From Naasia sp. SYSU D00057 (GTDB taxonomy: Bacteria; Actinomycetota; Actinomycetes; Actinomycetales; Microbacteriaceae): DNA of 64,000 nt. The stretch lies in the NCBI RefSeq assembly GCF_017916505.1, contig NZ_JAFMSZ010000002.1, positions 124,001 to 188,000 on the forward strand. Reading direction: 5' to 3'. The position numbers and the translations under genes are program-made. The notes below the pieces were generated by a model. It ran no database searches, had not been told where the DNA came from, and worked only from the letters and a program-made list of their open reading frames with translations. Below, piece after piece: positions 62,618 to 64,000 of the stretch; within the stretch, counting starts at the first letter, position 1, and every line of letters starts with the position of its first letter.

Positions 62618-63453
62618 CGGAAGCTGGCGGTCGCGGGGTCCGCCCCCACCCGCCGGCCCGCGTCGAGGCTGTCGAAGACGGCGAGCTCGTCCGGCGTCAG
62701 CGAGAAGTCGAGGATGTCGAAGTTCTCGCGCTGCCGGTCCGGGTTGTTCGACTTCGGGAACACGATCCGCCCCTCGTCGAGGTGCCAGCGCAGCGTGACC
62801 TGTGCCGCCGTCTTGCCGTACTTCTCGGCGATCGCGGCGACGTCCTCGCGGTCGACGATCTGTCCGGACGCGAGCGGCGACCACGCCTCGATGGCGATTC
62901 CGTGCTGCTTGCAGAACTCGGTCACGTCGCGCTGCTGGAGCTCGGGGTGCAGCTCGATCTGGTTGACCGCCGGCACGATGTCGCTCGCGGCGAACAGGTC
63001 CTGCAGGTGGTCGGGCAGGAAGTTGGAGACGCCGATAGTCTTCGCGCGGCCGCTCGCGAGGATCTCCTCCAGCGCCTTCCACGCCTCGACGTACTCCCCG
63101 TACATCGGGACCGGCCAGTGGATGAGGTAGAGGTCGACGAAGTCCAGGCCGAGGCGCTCGAGGCTCTGGTCGAACGCGGCGAGCGCCTTGTCGCGCTTGT
63201 GGTTCGAGTTCCACAGCTTGGTGGTCACGTAGAGGTCGTCGCGCGCGATGCCGGAGGCGGCGATCGCGGCGCCGACGCCCTCCTCGTTGCCGTAGATCGC
63301 GGCCGTGTCGATGTGGCGGTAGCCGACGCCGAGCGCGCTCTCGACCACCTCCTGGGTCTTCTCGGGCTCCACCTGGAATACCCCGAAGCCGAGCTGCGGG
63401 ATCTCGGTGCCGTTGTTGAGGGTGACCGTTGGGACAGCGGTGTTCGTCGTCAT
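62614..63453 (-). CDS. Aldo/keto reductase (2,5-diketo-D-gluconate reductase-like)
   Basis: 279 aa, AKR5-type. Tetrad D49, Y54 (YRHIDTAAIYGNE), K79 (VTTKLW) and H112 (YLIHWPVP). KSNNPDRQRENFDIL binds the NADPH phosphate. ATG at 63453. Reduces aldehydes or ketones with NADPH; physiological substrate not readable. First gene of a run AKR-MFS-TauE/SafE-DUF255, all overlapping by 4 nt. Confidence 0.92.
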   Translation of the reverse strand: MTTNTAVPTVTLNNGTEIPQLGFGVFQVEPEKTQEVVESALGVGYRHIDTAAIYGNEEGVGAAIAASGIARDDLYVTTKLWNSNHKRDKALAAFDQSLERLGLDFVDLYLIHWPVPMYGEYVEAWKALEEILASGRAKTIGVSNFLPDHLQDLFAASDIVPAVNQIELHPELQQRDVTEFCKQHGIAIEAWSPLASGQIVDREDVAAIAEKYGKTAAQVTLRWHLDEGRIVFPKSNNPDRQRENFDILDFSLTPDELAVFDSLDAGRRVGADPATASFR

Positions 63454-63661
63454 GGCTACCACTCTTCCATCGCATCCCGACTCGGCGGAAAACGCCGGTC
63501 GGGGCCTTGACGGCGAGGATCGCGTCGTCCCCTCGCCAGGAGCCTGTCCCTCGAGCAGGAGCACGGACCCCCGGCTGCTGCGAGAGGGACGCCGTGCTGC
63601 CGAAGGGACGGGGTCGCTGCCGTCCTTCCGCTGATCGGCGGCGACTTACGATGGAGGGCTC

Positions 63662-64000
63662 ATGTCCCTCGACGCCCCTGCCATCGTCTACCCCGCCGAG
63701 CTGCCGGTCTCGGCGGCGAAGGACGAGATCGCGGCCGCCATCCGGGACCACCAGGTCATCGTGCTCGCGGGTGCCACCGGCTCCGGCAAGACCACGCAGC
63801 TGCCGAAGATCTGCCTCGAGCTCGGCCGGCAGTCGATCGGGCACACACAGCCCCGGCGCATCGCGGCCCGCACCATCGCGGAGCGCATCGCCGAGGAGCT
63901 CGGTGTCGAGCTGGGCGGGCTCGTCGGCTACCAGGTGCGCTTCACGGACAGAGCGAGCGCCGACACGCGCATCAAGCTGATGACGGACGGCATCCTGCTG
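63662..64000 (+). CDS. hrpA: ATP-dependent RNA helicase HrpA, N-terminal fragment
   Basis: First 113 codons, cut by the window end. DEAH/RHA helicase start: [22 protein letters not shown] (Walker A, residues about 30-51), [20 protein letters not shown] (motif Ia), GYQVRFTDR (motif Ib region) and [11 protein letters not shown] 9 nt after a TACGAT box. The divergent gap 63454-63661 shows no other gene. Confidence 0.92.
   Translation, partial: MSLDAPAIVYPAELPVSAAKDEIAAAIRDHQVIVLAGATGSGKTTQLPKICLELGRQSIGHTQPRRIAARTIAERIAEELGVELGGLVGYQVRFTDRASADTRIKLMTDGILL

Noticed and set aside
61424-63844. Single 806-codon frame covering MFS and aldo/keto reductase regions
   Set aside because: The upstream part is the wrong frame of the aldo/keto reductase gene, whose own frame shows the full catalytic tetrad.

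Overview
The window is high-GC DNA with GTG/ATG starts, 4-nt ATGA/GTGA gene overlaps and many promoters that appear to give leaderless mRNAs. It carries the actinobacterial core order mazG-mfd / pth-rplY / prs-glmU / tRNA-Gln / ispE-ksgA-tatD-metG / rsmI-pmt. Gene content and repeat types point to Actinobacteria, most likely Microbacteriaceae (Leifsonia/Clavibacter/Microbacterium-like); the family assignment is inference. I see no integrase, transposase, phage gene or CRISPR array.

Layout. 1-9427: end of an ABC-2 exporter, mazG, two GNAT acetyltransferases, a hydrolase-TetR pair with its own operator, nhaA and mfd. 9428-36474: a 27-kb sugar-catabolism island between mfd and pth, which are close neighbours in the actinobacterial gene order I know. 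Each edge of the island carries a copy of the same palindromic element in direct orientation. 36475-37670: pth and rplY. 37833-42397: a gluconate/pentose-phosphate module (gntK, an SDR with an unusual N-terminal domain, TetR, gnd, SDR). 42413-42546: a large inverted repeat. 42567-44968: prs-glmU. 45084-49602: a ZIP-type transporter, a PIN-domain protein with a degenerate active site, orphan membrane proteins, a methyltransferase, tRNA-Gln(UUG) and a MarR regulator. 49697-57009: ABC-F, ispE, ksgA, tatD, metG and rsmI, with three copies of a REP-like palindrome between genes. 57123-64000: protein O-mannosyltransferase, a DUF255 thioredoxin-fold protein, TauE/SafE permease, MFS transporter, aldo/keto reductase and the start of an HrpA-type helicase.

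How the island works (inference from family content). The first ABC importer (9795-12955) would bring in a fucosylated oligosaccharide. A GH95 alpha-L-fucosidase-type enzyme without a signal peptide would release L-fucose or L-galactose inside the cell, under a LacI regulator with an operator at 9692-9705. Six genes in three operons make up the full non-phosphorylative L-fucose route: mutarotase, L-fucose dehydrogenase (AKR), lactonase, L-fuconate dehydratase, 2-keto-3-deoxy-L-fuconate dehydrogenase (SDR) and diketo-acid hydrolase (FAH), ending in pyruvate and L-lactate. A second ABC importer sits in the same operon as three of these enzymes. A second branch (enolase-superfamily dehydratase, RraA, zinc dehydrogenase, SDR, KDPG-type aldolase, PfkB kinase) probably handles another sugar acid. 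An operon of CoA-transferase, a solute-binding-like protein without signal peptide, MaoC hydratase and LacI has no obvious known role. A word resembling ATTCATCTGATCTAT recurs at five island promoters and is the likely operator of the FadR-type GntR regulator at 25874.
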